DNA from: an uncultured Clostridia bacterium | Lineage (GTDB): Bacteria; Bacillota; Clostridia; Christensenellales; Borkfalkiaceae | Reading direction: 5' to 3' | Assembly (NCBI GenBank): GCA_944363645.1 | Contig: CALVUR010000004.1 | Span: forward strand, 1-64,000 | Length of the DNA stretch: 64,000 nt | Shown here: piece by piece, positions 41,499 through 52,145 of the stretch | How the letters are laid out: each line of letters begins with the position of its first letter | Numbering within the stretch: position 1 is the stretch's first letter | Made by a program: the position numbers and the translations under genes | The notes under the pieces: generated by a model | The model's database searches: none | What the model saw: only the letters and a program-made list of their open reading frames with translations | What the model was told of the DNA's origin: nothing

Positions 41499-41787
41499 AA
41501 AATTTACTTAATATCAAATTTACAGACTTTTGCTTAAACTTTTATAATTTTTTAGTTATAAACACATCTAAAAATAAGCCTTAAATTTAGCCCCTATCCC
41601 CTTTTTTAATAACAATAAAATATACTTATTCTTGTCTATTTTGTCATTTAAATAGGAAAAATATCCTTTAAACTGCCAAATAACCGCAAACTTAAACTCA
41701 CCCACCAAAACCAACATTAAGCCTAAAAAGGCAAATAAAGGCTTTAAAAAACACAAAAATTATAGCAAGTAAAAAGGCAAATAAAAA
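41499..41787. other. AT-rich gap between convergent U32 and rplQ genes
   Basis: No RNA gene, promoter or clear hairpin recognised. A 62-codon minus-strand reading (41568-41756) has hydrophobic content but no ribosome binding site or recognisable relative. Confidence 0.5.
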
Positions 41788-41809
41788 AACACGGCATAAA
41801 AGCCGTGTT
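41788..41809 (-). terminator. Terminator of the S10-spc-alpha superoperon
   Basis: Stem AACACGGC / GCCGTGTT, T-run on the minus strand, 27 bp after the rplQ stop. Confidence 0.9.
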
Positions 41810-41835
41810 ATTTTTATAAACTGAAAAGTTTAGAA

Positions 41836-42342
41836 TTAAACTAATTCGATGATAGCCATGGGAGCAGCGTCGCCACGACGTTCGCCTAAAGAATAGATTC
41901 TGGTATAGCCACCGCCTTGACCGAGTTCTTCTTTACGTTGAGCATACTTAGGTGCTATTTCGTTAAAGATTTGTTCAATCAAAGGATGTTTGATACCTTG
42001 AGTTCTTTCTTTAAAATCAGCTTTGCTTTCTTTAGCTTCTCTAACCAAAGTAAACTCGTGAAGTTTAGACATAATTTTTCTTCTTGCAGCGAGTTTAGCT
42101 GGACCGTCTTTGATAACGGTGTTAGTAACTTCCTTACCCTTAGCGTCTTTAGTTGTAACCTTAGTTTCGATAGTATCTTCGTAAGTATTAACAGCCAAAG
42201 TGATAATTTTTTCAACGTAAGGACGAAGTTCTTTAGCGCGCATTTCAGTTGTTTCTATTCTTCCATACCAAAGCAATTTGGAAGCCTGGTTTTTTAAGAC
42301 CGATTGTCTCTGTTTAGCGGTCATACCTAATTTTCTGGCCAT
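41836..42342 (-). CDS. rplQ: 50S ribosomal protein L17
   Basis: Last gene of the superoperon. MARKLGMTAKQRQSVLKNQASKL-type N-terminus, then the TTEMRAKELRPYVEKIITLA motif. At 168 aa it is about 45 longer than the usual L17; the extra residues form a charged insert near 65-125 (TKVTTKDAKGKEVTN and LVREAKESKADFKERTQG). The C-terminal GGGYTRIYSLGERRGDAAPMAIIEL is canonical. Confidence 0.96.
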   Translation of the reverse strand: MARKLGMTAKQRQSVLKNQASKLLWYGRIETTEMRAKELRPYVEKIITLAVNTYEDTIETKVTTKDAKGKEVTNTVIKDGPAKLAARRKIMSKLHEFTLVREAKESKADFKERTQGIKHPLIEQIFNEIAPKYAQRKEELGQGGGYTRIYSLGERRGDAAPMAIIELV

Positions 42343-42348
42343 GTTTAA

Positions 42349-43299
42349 TTAGTCCTCCTGTTCTTTGAGCGATAAGCCGTAGCTTTGCAGTTTCAAAATA
42401 ACTTCGTCGAGTGATTTTTTACCAAGGTTACGGACTTTAAGCATATCGTCTTCTGTCTTTTTGGTCAAATCTTCAACAGTGTGAATATTTGCACGTTTTA
42501 AGCAGTTGTAGGAACGAACTGAAAGGTCCATGTCCTCAATGCTCATTTCTAAAATTCTCGGTAGCGGGTCAGTTGGCTGAGCCTTTAAGATATCGGGAAT
42601 TGACGAACCTAACGCTACGAAAAGATTTATATGTTCTGCGACAAGTTTTGCCGCTAATGAAATAACTTCTCTTGCCGGGGAAGCACCATTTGTGGTTACT
42701 TCCAAGATAAGTTTATCGTAATCGGTACTTTGACCTACCCTTGTGTTTTCAACATAGTAACTAACCTTTTTAACAGGTGTGTACTTGGAATCGATTGCAA
42801 TGTAACCGATTTCGCCCGTTTTGTTGAATTCTGCGCCTTCATAACCTCTGCCACGACCGATAGTGAGTTCGCAATCTAATGTACCGCCTTCATCAATCGT
42901 GCAGACGTATGCGCCGGGGTTTGCAATTTCGATATCGGAAGGAAGTTCGATATCTTCTGCAGTAACTACGCAAGGACCGACTTTGTGGATAGTAACAATT
43001 TCCTTAAAGGAAGGATTTGTTGATACAGTTTTAAAAGCAATCTCCTTAATGTTAAGAATGATTTCTGGAACATCTTCTTTAACACCTTTGATGGTAGAAA
43101 ACTCATGATTAACTGCAAGTTCAGGTGCAAACTTAACACCTTGACAGCTAGCACCGGGAAGCGAAGATAGTAAAGTTCTTCTTAAAGCGTTGCCTAAAGT
43201 AGTGCCAAAACCTTTTTCTAAAGGTTCGCAAACTACTTTAGCATAACTTTGGTCTAGGCTTTCTTCAGTAACAACGTTTGGCATATCTATTTCCATCAT
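42349..43299 (-). CDS. rpoA: RNA polymerase alpha subunit (canonical copy)
   Basis: 316-aa alpha subunit in its usual place between rpsD and rplQ. Assembly domain with TLGNALRRTLLSSLPG near 35 and GVKEDVPEIILNIKEI near 73; C-terminal domain with LSVRSYNCLKRANIHTVEDL near 264 and VRNLGKKSLDEV near 294. All main E. coli DNA-contact positions (R265, N268, C269, N294, G296, K298, S299) are kept, in contrast to the stand-alone paralogue at 12099-13055. The two share the general fold but differ throughout. Confidence 0.97.
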   Translation of the reverse strand: MMEIDMPNVVTEESLDQSYAKVVCEPLEKGFGTTLGNALRRTLLSSLPGASCQGVKFAPELAVNHEFSTIKGVKEDVPEIILNIKEIAFKTVSTNPSFKEIVTIHKVGPCVVTAEDIELPSDIEIANPGAYVCTIDEGGTLDCELTIGRGRGYEGAEFNKTGEIGYIAIDSKYTPVKKVSYYVENTRVGQSTDYDKLILEVTTNGASPAREVISLAAKLVAEHINLFVALGSSIPDILKAQPTDPLPRILEMSIEDMDLSVRSYNCLKRANIHTVEDLTKKTEDDMLKVRNLGKKSLDEVILKLQSYGLSLKEQED

Positions 43300-43350
43300 A
43301 GAAATATTACCTCCTGAATTTTAAATGAAGTAAAGCAATAGTTAAATTGA

Positions 43351-43977
43351 TTACTTTGAATATAACTCGACTATCATGTGTTCCGAAATTTGAGCGTCAA
43401 TGTCTTCTCTTGTCGGAAGTGCGATAACCTTACCTTTAAGTGTTTCAGGATCGAAGTCAACCCATTTTGGCATGTTGCCATTTTTAGCAACTTCTTTTAA
43501 TTCTGTAAAATATTTGTTGTTTTTCTTTGTTTCTTTAACTTCGATAACATCGCCAGCCTTTACTTGGTAAGAAGCAACGTCTACGTTTCTGCCGTTTACT
43601 GTAAAGTGTGCGTGGTTAACAAGTTGACGAGCTTGTGCACGTGAAGCGGCAATACCCATCCTGAATACAACGTTGTCTAAACGTCTTTCGAGTAAAGATA
43701 ACATGTTTTCACCGGTAATACCTTTCATGCGGTCAGCTTTTTCATAGTATTCTCTAAATTGACCTTCGAGAACGCCATAAATTCTTTTAACCTTTTGTTT
43801 TTCACGAAGTTGTTGTCCGTATTCGGAAATTTTTCTTCTTGAATTAGCGTGTGGACCTGGAGCAACAGGTCTTTTATTGAAAGCGCAAGATTCTTTATAG
43901 CATCTTTCGCCCTTTAAGAATAATTTTGCGCCTTCACGTCTGCAAAGACGGCATTTAGAATCTGTATATTTAGCCAT
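43351..43977 (-). CDS. rpsD: 30S ribosomal protein S4
   Basis: 208 aa, primary 16S rRNA binder and usual autoregulator of its operon. The N-terminus carries a zinc-type CRLCRREG...C...C pattern (residues 9-31), the C+ form of S4, followed by the S4 RNA-binding domain ([29 protein letters not shown] near 90). Confidence 0.97.
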   Translation of the reverse strand: MAKYTDSKCRLCRREGAKLFLKGERCYKESCAFNKRPVAPGPHANSRRKISEYGQQLREKQKVKRIYGVLEGQFREYYEKADRMKGITGENMLSLLERRLDNVVFRMGIAASRAQARQLVNHAHFTVNGRNVDVASYQVKAGDVIEVKETKKNNKYFTELKEVAKNGNMPKWVDFDPETLKGKVIALPTREDIDAQISEHMIVELYSK

Positions 43978-43991
43978 AAATAATCATCTCC

Positions 43992-44384
43992 TTATACTCT
44001 GCGACGTTTAGGAGGACGGCAACCGTTGTGTGCGATTGGTGAAACGTCCTGAATTAACGTAACTTCGATACCGCAAACACCGAGTGCACGGATAGCGGAT
44101 TCTCTGCCTTGACCTGGACCTTTAACATAAACTTCAACACTTCTTAAACCGTGTTCCATTGCAGCCCTTGCAGCAGTTTCTGATGCTTGTTGAGCAGCGA
44201 ATGGAGTTGATTTTCTTGAACCACGGAAACCTAATGCACCAGCACTGCAGTGTGAAATGGTGTTACCATTCATATCGGTTACTGTGATGATTGTGTTGTT
44301 GAAAGAAGATTTAATGTGTACTTGACCTTTGTCAACTTTCTTAATATCTCTACGTTTTTTAATAACTTTCTTTGCTTGTGCCAT
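43992..44384 (-). CDS. rpsK: 30S ribosomal protein S11
   Basis: 130 aa, platform protein beside the E site. [22 protein letters not shown] and the C-terminal [18 protein letters not shown] are diagnostic. Confidence 0.97.
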   Translation of the reverse strand: MAQAKKVIKKRRDIKKVDKGQVHIKSSFNNTIITVTDMNGNTISHCSAGALGFRGSRKSTPFAAQQASETAARAAMEHGLRSVEVYVKGPGQGRESAIRALGVCGIEVTLIQDVSPIAHNGCRPPKRRRV

Positions 44385-44400
44385 AGTACCTTATCACCTC

Positions 44401-44778
44401 TTACTTGCTTGCAGTCTTTTTCTTAGCGACTGTACGACGAGGACCTTTTCTTGTCCTTGCGTTCCTTTTTGAACTTTGACCCCTTACAGGTAAGTTCTTT
44501 CTATGACGAACACCCCTATATGAACCAACTTCGATAAGTCTTTTGATGTTCATAGAAACTTCGGTTTTAAGTTCGCCTTCTACATGCAAATTATGTTCAA
44601 TGTATTCCCTGATTTTGGAAATATCTTCTTCGGTTAAATCCTTAACTCTTGTATCAGGATTGACGCCGGTTTCTTGTAAAATCTTGTTTGATGTAGTTCT
44701 GCCGATACCGTAAATGTAGGTAAGGCCGATTTCTACACGCTTATCTCTCGGTAAGTCAACACCGGAAATTCGTGCCAT
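44401..44778 (-). CDS. rpsM: 30S ribosomal protein S13
   Basis: 125 aa, head protein contacting the P-site tRNA and L5. [37 protein letters not shown] and a basic tail ([18 protein letters not shown]). Confidence 0.97.
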   Translation of the reverse strand: MARISGVDLPRDKRVEIGLTYIYGIGRTTSNKILQETGVNPDTRVKDLTEEDISKIREYIEHNLHVEGELKTEVSMNIKRLIEVGSYRGVRHRKNLPVRGQSSKRNARTRKGPRRTVAKKKTASK

Positions 44779-44908
44779 TATTTATATCCTCCAAAATAAT
44801 GTGTAAATTCTTTTTTTTGATATTGATTAAATTATATATATATTCGATATCGCACGCAAGTTAAGTGTGGAATTGGAATGACTTAAATTGCGAGTGATTT
44901 ATTTCCAA

Positions 44909-45025
44909 TTAGCCTTGTCTTTGTTTATGATTTTTGTTCTTTGAACAAATAACCATAACCTTGCCTTCTCTCTTAATAACCCTGCACTTATCGCACATAG
45001 GCTTAACAGATGGTCTGACTTTCAT
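44909..45025 (-). CDS. rpmJ: 50S ribosomal protein L36
   Basis: 38 aa, ATG at 45025 after [28 protein letters not shown] followed by [14 protein letters not shown] gives the zinc-binding CxxC...C...H form. Located between infA and rpsM, the standard place; too short for ordinary ORF calling. Confidence 0.96.
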   Translation of the reverse strand: MKVRPSVKPMCDKCRVIKREGKVMVICSKNKNHKQRQG

Positions 45026-45073
45026 AAAAATGTTCCTCCGATATTTATTGAACTTTTAAAAATTACTTAATGT

Positions 45074-45295
45074 TTAGGACTTGCTACGCCAAACGATTCT
45101 GCCCTTTGATAAGTCGTAAGGACTCATTTCAAGTTTAACCGTATCACCCGGGATAATCTTGATGTAATTCATTCTTAATTTGCCTGAGATGTATGCGGTA
45201 ATTACATAACCGTTTGACAATTTAACTTTAAACGTTGCGTTTGGTAAAGCCTCTAAAATAACGCCTTCAGCTTCGATAACGTCGTTTTTTGACAC
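45074..45295 (-). CDS. infA: Translation initiation factor IF-1
   Basis: 73-aa OB-fold protein binding the A site during initiation. [20 protein letters not shown] and [21 protein letters not shown] are canonical. 18 bp downstream of map. Confidence 0.97.
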   Translation of the reverse strand: MSKNDVIEAEGVILEALPNATFKVKLSNGYVITAYISGKLRMNYIKIIPGDTVKLEMSPYDLSKGRIVWRSKS

Positions 45296-45313
45296 AATAA
45301 ATTCCTCCGTAAA

Positions 45314-46051
45314 TTATAACGTAAGTATTTGAACACCATCGTCAGTGATTGCAATAGTGTTTTCATAGTGTGCGGAAGGTAAGCCGTCTGCAGTAACACA
45401 TCGCCAACCGTCAATTTCAACATGATAATCACCCATGTTGATCATCGGCTCGATACAAAGTGTCATGCCCTTTCTTAACCTAACGCCTACACCACGTTTA
45501 CCGTAGTTAGGTACTTGTGGGTCTTCATGAAGTGATTTACCAATACCATGACCGACCATGTCCCTTACCACAGAAAAGCCATTACTTTCAGCATGTTGTT
45601 GGATAGCGTAACCTACGTCGCCCAAAGCACCGCCTATTGAAACTGCCTCAACGCCCTTAAAAAAGCATTCTTTGGTAACTTCAACAAGTTTTAACTTTTC
45701 GGCTGAACACTTTCCAACGGGGAAAGTCCTTGCTGCGTCTGCGTGATAACCATTTAAGACGCAACCTGTATCAATGCTAACGATTTGACCTTCTTCCAAA
45801 ACTCTGTCAGAGGGGAAACCGTGTACAACTTCTTCGTCAATAGAAGTGCAAATTGTACCGGGAAAACCATAATAACCTAAAAAGTTTGGTTTAGCCCCAC
45901 GTGATGCGATGTAATCAAAACAAAACTTATCGATTTCTTTTGTAGTAACACCTACACGAATTTTTTCTTCGACAAACTTGAACATGTCGCTAATGATTTG
46001 ACACGATGCTTTGATTTTCTCAATTTCCTGCGGAGTTTTAATGTAAATCAT
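45314..46051 (-). CDS. map: Methionine aminopeptidase, type I
   Basis: 245 aa, removes the initiator Met from nascent proteins. Metal ligands are visible in GQIVSIDTGCVLNGYHADAART (two Asp), DMVGHGIGKSLHEDP (His), MTLCIEPMI (Glu) and YENTIAIT (Glu). Overlaps the end of adk by 14 bp. Confidence 0.97.
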   Translation of the reverse strand: MIYIKTPQEIEKIKASCQIISDMFKFVEEKIRVGVTTKEIDKFCFDYIASRGAKPNFLGYYGFPGTICTSIDEEVVHGFPSDRVLEEGQIVSIDTGCVLNGYHADAARTFPVGKCSAEKLKLVEVTKECFFKGVEAVSIGGALGDVGYAIQQHAESNGFSVVRDMVGHGIGKSLHEDPQVPNYGKRGVGVRLRKGMTLCIEPMINMGDYHVEIDGWRCVTADGLPSAHYENTIAITDDGVQILTL

Positions 46052-46667
46052 TTAATACCTCAATAATTTCCTGAAAGACGTCTTGAACGGGTTGATCGCC
46101 GTTTACGTCCTTTAAAAGCCCTGTGTTTTCGTAAAATTCGATAACAGGCGCTGTTTTTACAGTGTAAACATTAAGTCTATTTTGTACCGTTTCAACAGTG
46201 TCGTCGGCACGCTGAATAAGTTCGCCGTCACACTTTGAACAATTCGATACTCCGCCTAAAAAGTCAACGTGATAGGACTCACCACACTTGGCGCAAATGC
46301 GTCTGCCGGTAAGTCTTTTCGTGAGTCTGTCTAAAGGGATAACGATGTCAATAACGGCATCGATTTTAGCAAAATTCGCCAAAGCCTCTGCTTGTGCGAC
46401 ATCTCTCGGAAACCCATCAAGGATGAAGCCGTTCACACAATCATCTTGACAGATTCTTCCCTTTACGAGCTCAACCGTGACCTCGTCGGGGACCAGTTGT
46501 CCCCTATCGATATAGCCCTTTGCGACTAAACCGATAGGAGTTTGGTCTTTTATGTTTTGTCTGAATATGTCACCAGTAGAAATGTGCGGAATTTGGTACT
46601 TTTTGGCAAGCATTGAAGCCTGTGTACCCTTGCCAGCACCTGGCGCACCCAAAAAAACAATGTTCAT
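46038..46667 (-). CDS. adk: Adenylate kinase, zinc-containing
   Basis: 209 aa. P-loop GAPGAGKGTQ at residue 7, DGFPRDVAQA near 84 and a lid with CAKC...CSKC near 128-150, the zinc-bearing type common in Gram-positives. In the secY-adk-map order usual for Firmicutes. Confidence 0.97.
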   Translation of the reverse strand: MNIVFLGAPGAGKGTQASMLAKKYQIPHISTGDIFRQNIKDQTPIGLVAKGYIDRGQLVPDEVTVELVKGRICQDDCVNGFILDGFPRDVAQAEALANFAKIDAVIDIVIPLDRLTKRLTGRRICAKCGESYHVDFLGGVSNCSKCDGELIQRADDTVETVQNRLNVYTVKTAPVIEFYENTGLLKDVNGDQPVQDVFQEIIEVLNDLH

Positions 46668-46680
46668 AATTCTTCTCTTA

Positions 46681-47994
46681 TTATTTCAAGAAGCCCTTGT
46701 AATTTTTCATCATGATTTGTGATTCAAGAGCAGTGTTGAATTCTAACGCAACGGATACACAGATGATTAACCCCGTAGCACTAAATACTGAAGATGAAGT
46801 TTGTAAAACTGTTCTAAATAGTATTGCAGGAACGAGTGCAATGAATGCTAAAAATACAGCACCGAATAATGTGATTCTGTTTTTAACTTTCTTTAAATAT
46901 TCTGCAGTTGGCCTACCTGGTCTAATACCTGGGATAAAGCCACCGTTTTGTTGAATGGTTTTTGAAATGTCTTCGGGGTTGAACTGAATGATTGAATAGA
47001 AATAGGAGAAACCTAAAATAAGCAAACAAAGAACAACCATGTAAAGCCAAGAATTTGTACCCATCCATTGTTGCCACCACATAATGAATTTACCGTTTGG
47101 TGCAATCATTGTACCAATCAATTCTGGGAATGACAAAATTGAGAATGCAAAGATTAAAGGCATAACGCCAGAAGCGTTTACTTTGATAGGAATAATGGTT
47201 GATTGACCACCATACATCTTTCTACCTTTAACTACTTTTGCATATTGAACAGGTATCTTTCTTTCTGCAAGTTCAACAAATACAATCAAGCCAAATACTA
47301 CAACAATTACAGCAATAAAGCCGATCAATTGCCATAAAGCAGTTAAGTTACCGCCAACTACGCTTGTAATCATTGAAATGGTTTGTGTACCAACAGTTGT
47401 TAAAATACCAACGAAGATGAGAATTGAAATACCATTTGATACGCCATTTTCAGTAATTCTTTCACCGAGCCATACTGTAACTAAAGCACCGGATGAATAG
47501 AAGATAACCAAAATAATGTAGCAAAGCCATTTTTGATTGCCTAAAAGTTCTAACATTGGTGTAGCGCCATTGCTTGTTGTAATTGCTGAATCACCGTAAG
47601 CGATAAGAATACCAACAGATTGCAAAATTGCTAAAACCAACGCACTAATACGTGTTAAGTTGGCAATTTTCTTTTGACCTTCTTCGCCTTGTTTTGTAAG
47701 TCTTTCCAAAGCGGGTATTGCAACTGTTAAAAGTTGAATAATAATCGAAGCATTAATGTACGGACCGATACCCATAGCAAACCAGGTACCTTGTGCTAAA
47801 GCACCACCGGACATCATTGACATGATATTAAGGTATGATACATTTGATAAGTCTGTTTCGCTGATTAAGAAACCACCGATGCCAGGAACAGGAATGTAAC
47901 AACCTAACCTATAAATTAAAACGAAAAGTAATGTAATTAAAATTTTCGATCTAATTTCTTTAACTTTAAATGCATTTTTTAATGTTTCAAACAT
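46681..47994 (-). CDS. secY: Preprotein translocase subunit SecY
   Basis: 437-aa channel of the Sec translocon with ten membrane helices. The N-terminal IRSKILITLLFVLIYRLGCYIPVPG and plug region, LERLTKQGEEGQKKI, and the FIPGIRPGRPTAEYLKKV segment of the C-terminal half (cytosolic loop) match the family. Confidence 0.97.
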   Translation of the reverse strand: MFETLKNAFKVKEIRSKILITLLFVLIYRLGCYIPVPGIGGFLISETDLSNVSYLNIMSMMSGGALAQGTWFAMGIGPYINASIIIQLLTVAIPALERLTKQGEEGQKKIANLTRISALVLAILQSVGILIAYGDSAITTSNGATPMLELLGNQKWLCYIILVIFYSSGALVTVWLGERITENGVSNGISILIFVGILTTVGTQTISMITSVVGGNLTALWQLIGFIAVIVVVFGLIVFVELAERKIPVQYAKVVKGRKMYGGQSTIIPIKVNASGVMPLIFAFSILSFPELIGTMIAPNGKFIMWWQQWMGTNSWLYMVVLCLLILGFSYFYSIIQFNPEDISKTIQQNGGFIPGIRPGRPTAEYLKKVKNRITLFGAVFLAFIALVPAILFRTVLQTSSSVFSATGLIICVSVALEFNTALESQIMMKNYKGFLK

Positions 47995-48018
47995 ATTTTT
48001 TACCCCGCTAAAAGCAAA

Positions 48019-48468
48019 CTACTTGACCACTTCGCAAGTGCCGCCGGCCTTTTCGATTGCTTCTTTTGCGGAGGCAGAAAATGCTGCCGCCTTAACGGTG
48101 AGGGCAACTTCTAATGAGCCACCGCCCAAAACCTTTAAGCCTGCCGACTTTTTAACCTCTTTAACGAGGCCTTCTTCAAATAAAACTTCGTAATCTACAA
48201 CAGAGCCTGCTTCGAAAGCGTTGAGAGTGTCAACGTTAACAACAGCGTAAACTCTTTTGAAACGATTGTTGAAGCCACGCTTTGGTGAACGTCTAATTAA
48301 AGGCATTTGACCGCCTTCAAAACCGGGACGAACACCACCGCCACTTCTTGCCCATTGACCTTTGTGGCCTCTGGTTGAAGTTTTGCCCATACCTGAGCCA
48401 ATACCTCTACCTACTCTTTTAACGCTTTGTCTTGCGCCTTCAGCAGGATGTAAATTTTCTAATCTCAT
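48019..48468 (-). CDS. rplO: 50S ribosomal protein L15
   Basis: 149 aa. [19 protein letters not shown] and the [17 protein letters not shown] rRNA-binding stretch are diagnostic. Confidence 0.97.
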   Translation of the reverse strand: MRLENLHPAEGARQSVKRVGRGIGSGMGKTSTRGHKGQWARSGGGVRPGFEGGQMPLIRRSPKRGFNNRFKRVYAVVNVDTLNAFEAGSVVDYEVLFEEGLVKEVKKSAGLKVLGGGSLEVALTVKAAAFSASAKEAIEKAGGTCEVVK

Positions 48469-48479
48469 AAAGCCACCTC

Positions 48480-48665
48480 TTAAACGTTTTCTACCTTAAC
48501 AAGGTGCTTAACTTTGAAAAGCTTACCCTGAATGGCTGCGTTGTTTTCAAAAACCTTTGATTGGCCAATCTTTTTGAGTCCTAATGATTCAATAGTAGCC
48601 TTTTGGTCTTTTAAACAACCGATAGTGCTTTTAATAAGGGTTACTTTAATTCTGTTTTCAGCCAT
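48480..48665 (-). CDS. rpmD: 50S ribosomal protein L30
   Basis: 61 aa. [22 protein letters not shown] then LGLKKIGQS, the short bacterial form. Confidence 0.96.
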   Translation of the reverse strand: MAENRIKVTLIKSTIGCLKDQKATIESLGLKKIGQSKVFENNAAIQGKLFKVKHLVKVENV

Positions 48666-48679
48666 CTTTAAAGTCCTCC

Positions 48680-49201
48680 TTAACCGAGAATCTCTTCTAC
48701 GGTCTTACCACGAAGCGCAGCAATTTGTTCTGCTGTACGAAGTTGTGATAAACCTGTAACAACTGCCTTAACCATGTTAATTGGGTTGTTAGTACCGTGA
48801 GATTTCGTTCTAATATTTTTAATACCGCATGCTTCCATGACCGCACGGACAGGACCGCCTGCGATAACGCCTGTACCTTCTTCAGCAGGTAACATAACGA
48901 CTGAACCACGACCGAATTTACCAACTAAAGCGTGTGGAATTGTTGTACCGTCTAAACTAACAGTAATCATATTCTTTTTAGCTTGAGTTGTAGCCTTTTC
49001 GATTGCTTCCGGAACTTCGTTAGCCTTACCCATGCCGTAACCAACTTTGCCGTTTTCATCGCCAACAACTACGAGGGCTGCGAAACGCATTTTCTTACCG
49101 CCTTTAACAACCTTTGTAACACGGTTAACGGCGATGAGTTTTTTATTAAGACCGTCTCTTTCTTCAGGTCTTCTTTGTGGTCTACCATTTTCTCTTGCCA
49201 T
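48680..49201 (-). CDS. rpsE: 30S ribosomal protein S5
   Basis: 173 aa, decoding-fidelity protein. [35 protein letters not shown] and the LLPA-type loop [16 protein letters not shown] are seen. Confidence 0.97.
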   Translation of the reverse strand: MARENGRPQRRPEERDGLNKKLIAVNRVTKVVKGGKKMRFAALVVVGDENGKVGYGMGKANEVPEAIEKATTQAKKNMITVSLDGTTIPHALVGKFGRGSVVMLPAEEGTGVIAGGPVRAVMEACGIKNIRTKSHGTNNPINMVKAVVTGLSQLRTAEQIAALRGKTVEEILG

Positions 49202-49215
49202 TTCAAAGTCCTCCT

Positions 49216-49584
49216 TTAGAATTTAAGTCCGCCTTCTCTGGCGCCGTCAGCAAGGCTTGCTACCCTACCGGTGTAAAGGTAACCGCCACGGTCAAAAACA
49301 ACGTCGCTGATACCTTTAGCTGTTGCTTTTTCAGCAAGTTTTTGACCAACAATCTTAGCTTGTTCGGTCTTTGTCTTACCTTCTAAAAGTTTTGCAACTT
49401 CTTTTTCTACCGAAGAGCAAGCAACTAATGTATGACCTAAAACGTCGTCGATGATTTGTGCATAAATGTGATTAAGACTTCTATAAACGCAGAGTCTTGG
49501 TGCTTCGCTTGTACCGCTAATTTTCTTTCTAACTCTTGCGTGTCTTTTTAACCTATCTTTATTCTTATCGATTTTCGTAATCAT
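49216..49584 (-). CDS. rplR: 50S ribosomal protein L18
   Basis: 122 aa, 5S rRNA binder. [36 protein letters not shown] and the [20 protein letters not shown] motif are clear. Confidence 0.97.
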   Translation of the reverse strand: MITKIDKNKDRLKRHARVRKKISGTSEAPRLCVYRSLNHIYAQIIDDVLGHTLVACSSVEKEVAKLLEGKTKTEQAKIVGQKLAEKATAKGISDVVFDRGGYLYTGRVASLADGAREGGLKF

Positions 49585-49595
49585 AGTTTTACTCC

Positions 49596-50135
49596 TTATT
49601 TACCGGCTGTCTTGCCTTCCTTACGAACGATTACTTCGTCTTTATAACGAATACCGTAGCCGTGGTAAGGTTCAGGTTTTCTGTATGACCTTAAGGTTGC
49701 AGCAACTTGACCAACGTCAACTTTGTTGATACCGCTTACAGTGATTTCTGTAGCAGATGGACAAGCAAGTTTAACGCCTTCCAAAGGAAGATATTCAACA
49801 GGGTGTGAAAAACCAATGTTTAAGATAAGTTTTTCGCCTTGCATGTTAACCTTCCAACCAACACCGTTAACAATCAATGTCTTTGTATAACCTTCAGTAA
49901 CACCAACAACCATGTTGTGAAGAAGTGCCCTGTAAAGGCCGTGTTTAGCACGAATAGGACCTACATCGCTATTTCTTGTAAATACAACGGTATTACCTTC
50001 TACGTTAGGTGTAATAGCTGGGTCATAATCTTGCGTTAAAGTACCTTTAGGACCTTTAACTGTCATTACGTTATTTGAAAAATCAACTGTAACGCCAGCG
50101 GGGATAACCACTGGTTCTCTACCGATTCTTGACAT
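49596..50135 (-). CDS. rplF: 50S ribosomal protein L6
   Basis: 179 aa from the ATG at 50135, which follows GGAGG and starts [15 protein letters not shown] as in other L6 proteins. An open frame continues 42 bp upstream into rpsH but has no support. C-terminal [20 protein letters not shown] is canonical. Confidence 0.97.
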   Translation of the reverse strand: MSRIGREPVVIPAGVTVDFSNNVMTVKGPKGTLTQDYDPAITPNVEGNTVVFTRNSDVGPIRAKHGLYRALLHNMVVGVTEGYTKTLIVNGVGWKVNMQGEKLILNIGFSHPVEYLPLEGVKLACPSATEITVSGINKVDVGQVAATLRSYRKPEPYHGYGIRYKDEVIVRKEGKTAGK

Positions 50136-50148
50136 AAACCCGACCTCC

Positions 50149-50541
50149 TTACCAAACGTAAGCGAGAATCTCGCCACCGTGATGTAATTTTCTTGCTTCC
50201 CTATCGGTCATAACGCCCTTTGGGGTAGATACGATTGCAATACCCATACCGTTTAAAACTCTTGGTAATTCATCGTAACCAGCATAGATTCTTAAACCGG
50301 GTTTAGATATTCTCTTTAAACCGGTAATTACTTTTTCGCCTTTTGCGCCGTATTTGAGAGTAATAACGATTTTGCTGTCTAAACCTTCGCCCTTAACTTC
50401 GTAACCACCAATATAACCTTCATCTAAAAGGATTTGTGCGATTGCTTTTTTGGTGTTTGATACGGGGATTTCAACAACTTCACGTTTGACAACTAACGCA
50501 TTTCTTATTCTTGTAAGCATATCTGCAATAGGATCTGTCAT
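50149..50541 (-). CDS. rpsH: 30S ribosomal protein S8
   Basis: 130 aa. [20 protein letters not shown] and the C-terminal [20 protein letters not shown] are diagnostic; S8 is the translational regulator of the spc operon in E. coli. Confidence 0.97.
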   Translation of the reverse strand: MTDPIADMLTRIRNALVVKREVVEIPVSNTKKAIAQILLDEGYIGGYEVKGEGLDSKIVITLKYGAKGEKVITGLKRISKPGLRIYAGYDELPRVLNGMGIAIVSTPKGVMTDREARKLHHGGEILAYVW

Positions 50542-50554
50542 TGTTATTACCTCC

Positions 50555-50740
50555 TTACCAGCTTGCTTTCTTTACGCCGGGAATTTGTCCCTTGTAAGCC
50601 AAGTTTCTAAAGCAAATACGGCAGATACCGTATTTACGGATAACAGCATGTGGACGACCACAGATACTGCATCTTGTGTACGCTCTTGTAGAATACTTTG
50701 GCGTTCTTTGTTGCTTATTTATCATTGCTTTCTTTGCCAT
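50555..50740 (-). CDS. rpsZ: 30S ribosomal protein S14, type Z
   Basis: 61-aa zinc-containing S14: [22 protein letters not shown] gives CxxC...CxxC. The short C+ form is typical of Gram-positive bacteria. Confidence 0.97.
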   Translation of the reverse strand: MAKKAMINKQQRTPKYSTRAYTRCSICGRPHAVIRKYGICRICFRNLAYKGQIPGVKKASW

Positions 50741-50755
50741 AGTTATCTCTCCTTA

Positions 50756-51349
50756 TTACGCCTTGAAGGGCATACCGAGTGCTTTTAAAAGCTCTCTTGC
50801 TTCTTCGTCGGTTTTAGCAGTTGTTACAAAGCAAATATCAAAGCCCCTAATCTTTTCGATTTGATCGTATTGGATTTCAGGGAAGATAAGTTGTTCTTTT
50901 ACGCCCATAGCGTAGTTGCCTCTGCCGTCGAATGATTTGGTTGGAACGCCTTTAAAGTCCCTAACCCTTGGTAATGCAACTGATACGAGTTTATCGAAAA
51001 AGTCGTACATTCTGTCGCCACGAAGGGTAACTTTTAAACCAACGTTCATACCAACCCTTACCTTGAAGTTTGCAACTGATTTCTTAGCGGTTGTTAAAAC
51101 TGCTTTTTGACCAGAAATTTGTGCAAGTTCTTGTTGTACTAATTGGATACTCTTGGCATTATCTTTAATGTCACCTAAACCACCATTGATGGTAATTTTT
51201 ACAAGTTTAGGTACTTGATTAACGTTTTTGTAGTTAAAATGCTTTATAAGATAAGGTACGACTTCTTGTTCGTAACGTTGTCTTACTCGGCTGACGTACT
51301 TTGAATCGGTTGCAGTTTCTTTAGCAACCTGAGTCTTGTTACTTGCCAT
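50756..51349 (-). CDS. rplE: 50S ribosomal protein L5
   Basis: 197 aa, about 18 longer than usual because of a hydrophilic N-terminal extension ([20 protein letters not shown]) that has a good AAGGAG ribosome binding site in front. Canonical body: [28 protein letters not shown] and [20 protein letters not shown]. Confidence 0.96.
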   Translation of the reverse strand: MASNKTQVAKETATDSKYVSRVRQRYEQEVVPYLIKHFNYKNVNQVPKLVKITINGGLGDIKDNAKSIQLVQQELAQISGQKAVLTTAKKSVANFKVRVGMNVGLKVTLRGDRMYDFFDKLVSVALPRVRDFKGVPTKSFDGRGNYAMGVKEQLIFPEIQYDQIEKIRGFDICFVTTAKTDEEARELLKALGMPFKA

Positions 51350-51373
51350 TATTTTATCTCCTTATTTGGCTTA

Positions 51374-51751
51374 TTATTTTTTAGCAGCCTTTTTAGCAGG
51401 CTTTGCGGCTTTTGAAGCCTTTGTTGATTTTGCCTCTTGTTTAGCATCTAATGAAGCACCACATTTAGCGCATACTCTTACTTTTTTGCCGTCTACGATT
51501 GAGTGGTGTACCCTTGTACCTTTACCACATTCTGGGCAAACAACTAATACGTTTGATGCATCGATTGGACCAACTTGGTCAACAATACCACTTGTTTCCT
51601 TAGCGGAACGTGCTTTTTGATGCTTTTTTTGAATATTGATACCGTCAACGGTAATTCTGTTTTCCTTGGGGAAAGCGGTAAGGACTTTACCAGTCTTGCC
51701 AGCGTCCTTGCCGGTTAAAACATATACTGTATCGTTCTTTTTAACTTTCAT
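51374..51751 (-). CDS. rplX: 50S ribosomal protein L24
   Basis: 125 aa. KOW motif KKNDTVYVLTGKDAGKTGKV, then a C-terminal zinc-ribbon-like CPECG...CAKCG (about 75-101). Ends in a Lys/Ala-rich tail of about 20 residues that is longer than usual and probably disordered. Confidence 0.96.
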   Translation of the reverse strand: MKVKKNDTVYVLTGKDAGKTGKVLTAFPKENRITVDGINIQKKHQKARSAKETSGIVDQVGPIDASNVLVVCPECGKGTRVHHSIVDGKKVRVCAKCGASLDAKQEAKSTKASKAAKPAKKAAKK

Positions 51752-51763
51752 TTTTATCTCTCC

Positions 51764-52132
51764 TTACAGAACTTCTGGTGCGAGGGAAATAATTCTCATA
51801 TAATCTTTTTCCCTTAATTCTCTTGCAACAGGCCCAAAGATACGGGTGCCTCTTGGTTGTTTTTGAGCGTCGATGATAACTGCTGCGTTGTCGTCAAATC
51901 TAATGTGTGTACCATCTGCCCTTCTTAAACCGCTTGTTGTTCTTACGATAACGGCTTTAACAACATCACCCTTCTTTACAGCACCGCCTGGAGTTGCTGT
52001 TTTAACACTTGCAACGATAACGTCGCCAATGTTACCCCATTTGCGGTAAGAGCCACCGAGAACTTTAATGCACATTAACTCTTTTGCACCTGAGTTATCT
52101 GCTGCTTTTAATCTTGTCTGTGCTTGAATCAT
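51764..52132 (-). CDS. rplN: 50S ribosomal protein L14
   Basis: 122 aa. [19 protein letters not shown] at the start and [20 protein letters not shown] near the end are canonical. Confidence 0.97.
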   Translation of the reverse strand: MIQAQTRLKAADNSGAKELMCIKVLGGSYRKWGNIGDVIVASVKTATPGGAVKKGDVVKAVIVRTTSGLRRADGTHIRFDDNAAVIIDAQKQPRGTRIFGPVARELREKDYMRIISLAPEVL

Positions 52133-52145
52133 AGTAGCCCTCCTA

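Noticed and set aside
41568..41756. 62-codon minus-strand frame with hydrophobic residues between U32 and rplQ
   Set aside because: No ribosome binding site, no promoter, low-complexity AT-rich composition and no family resemblance.
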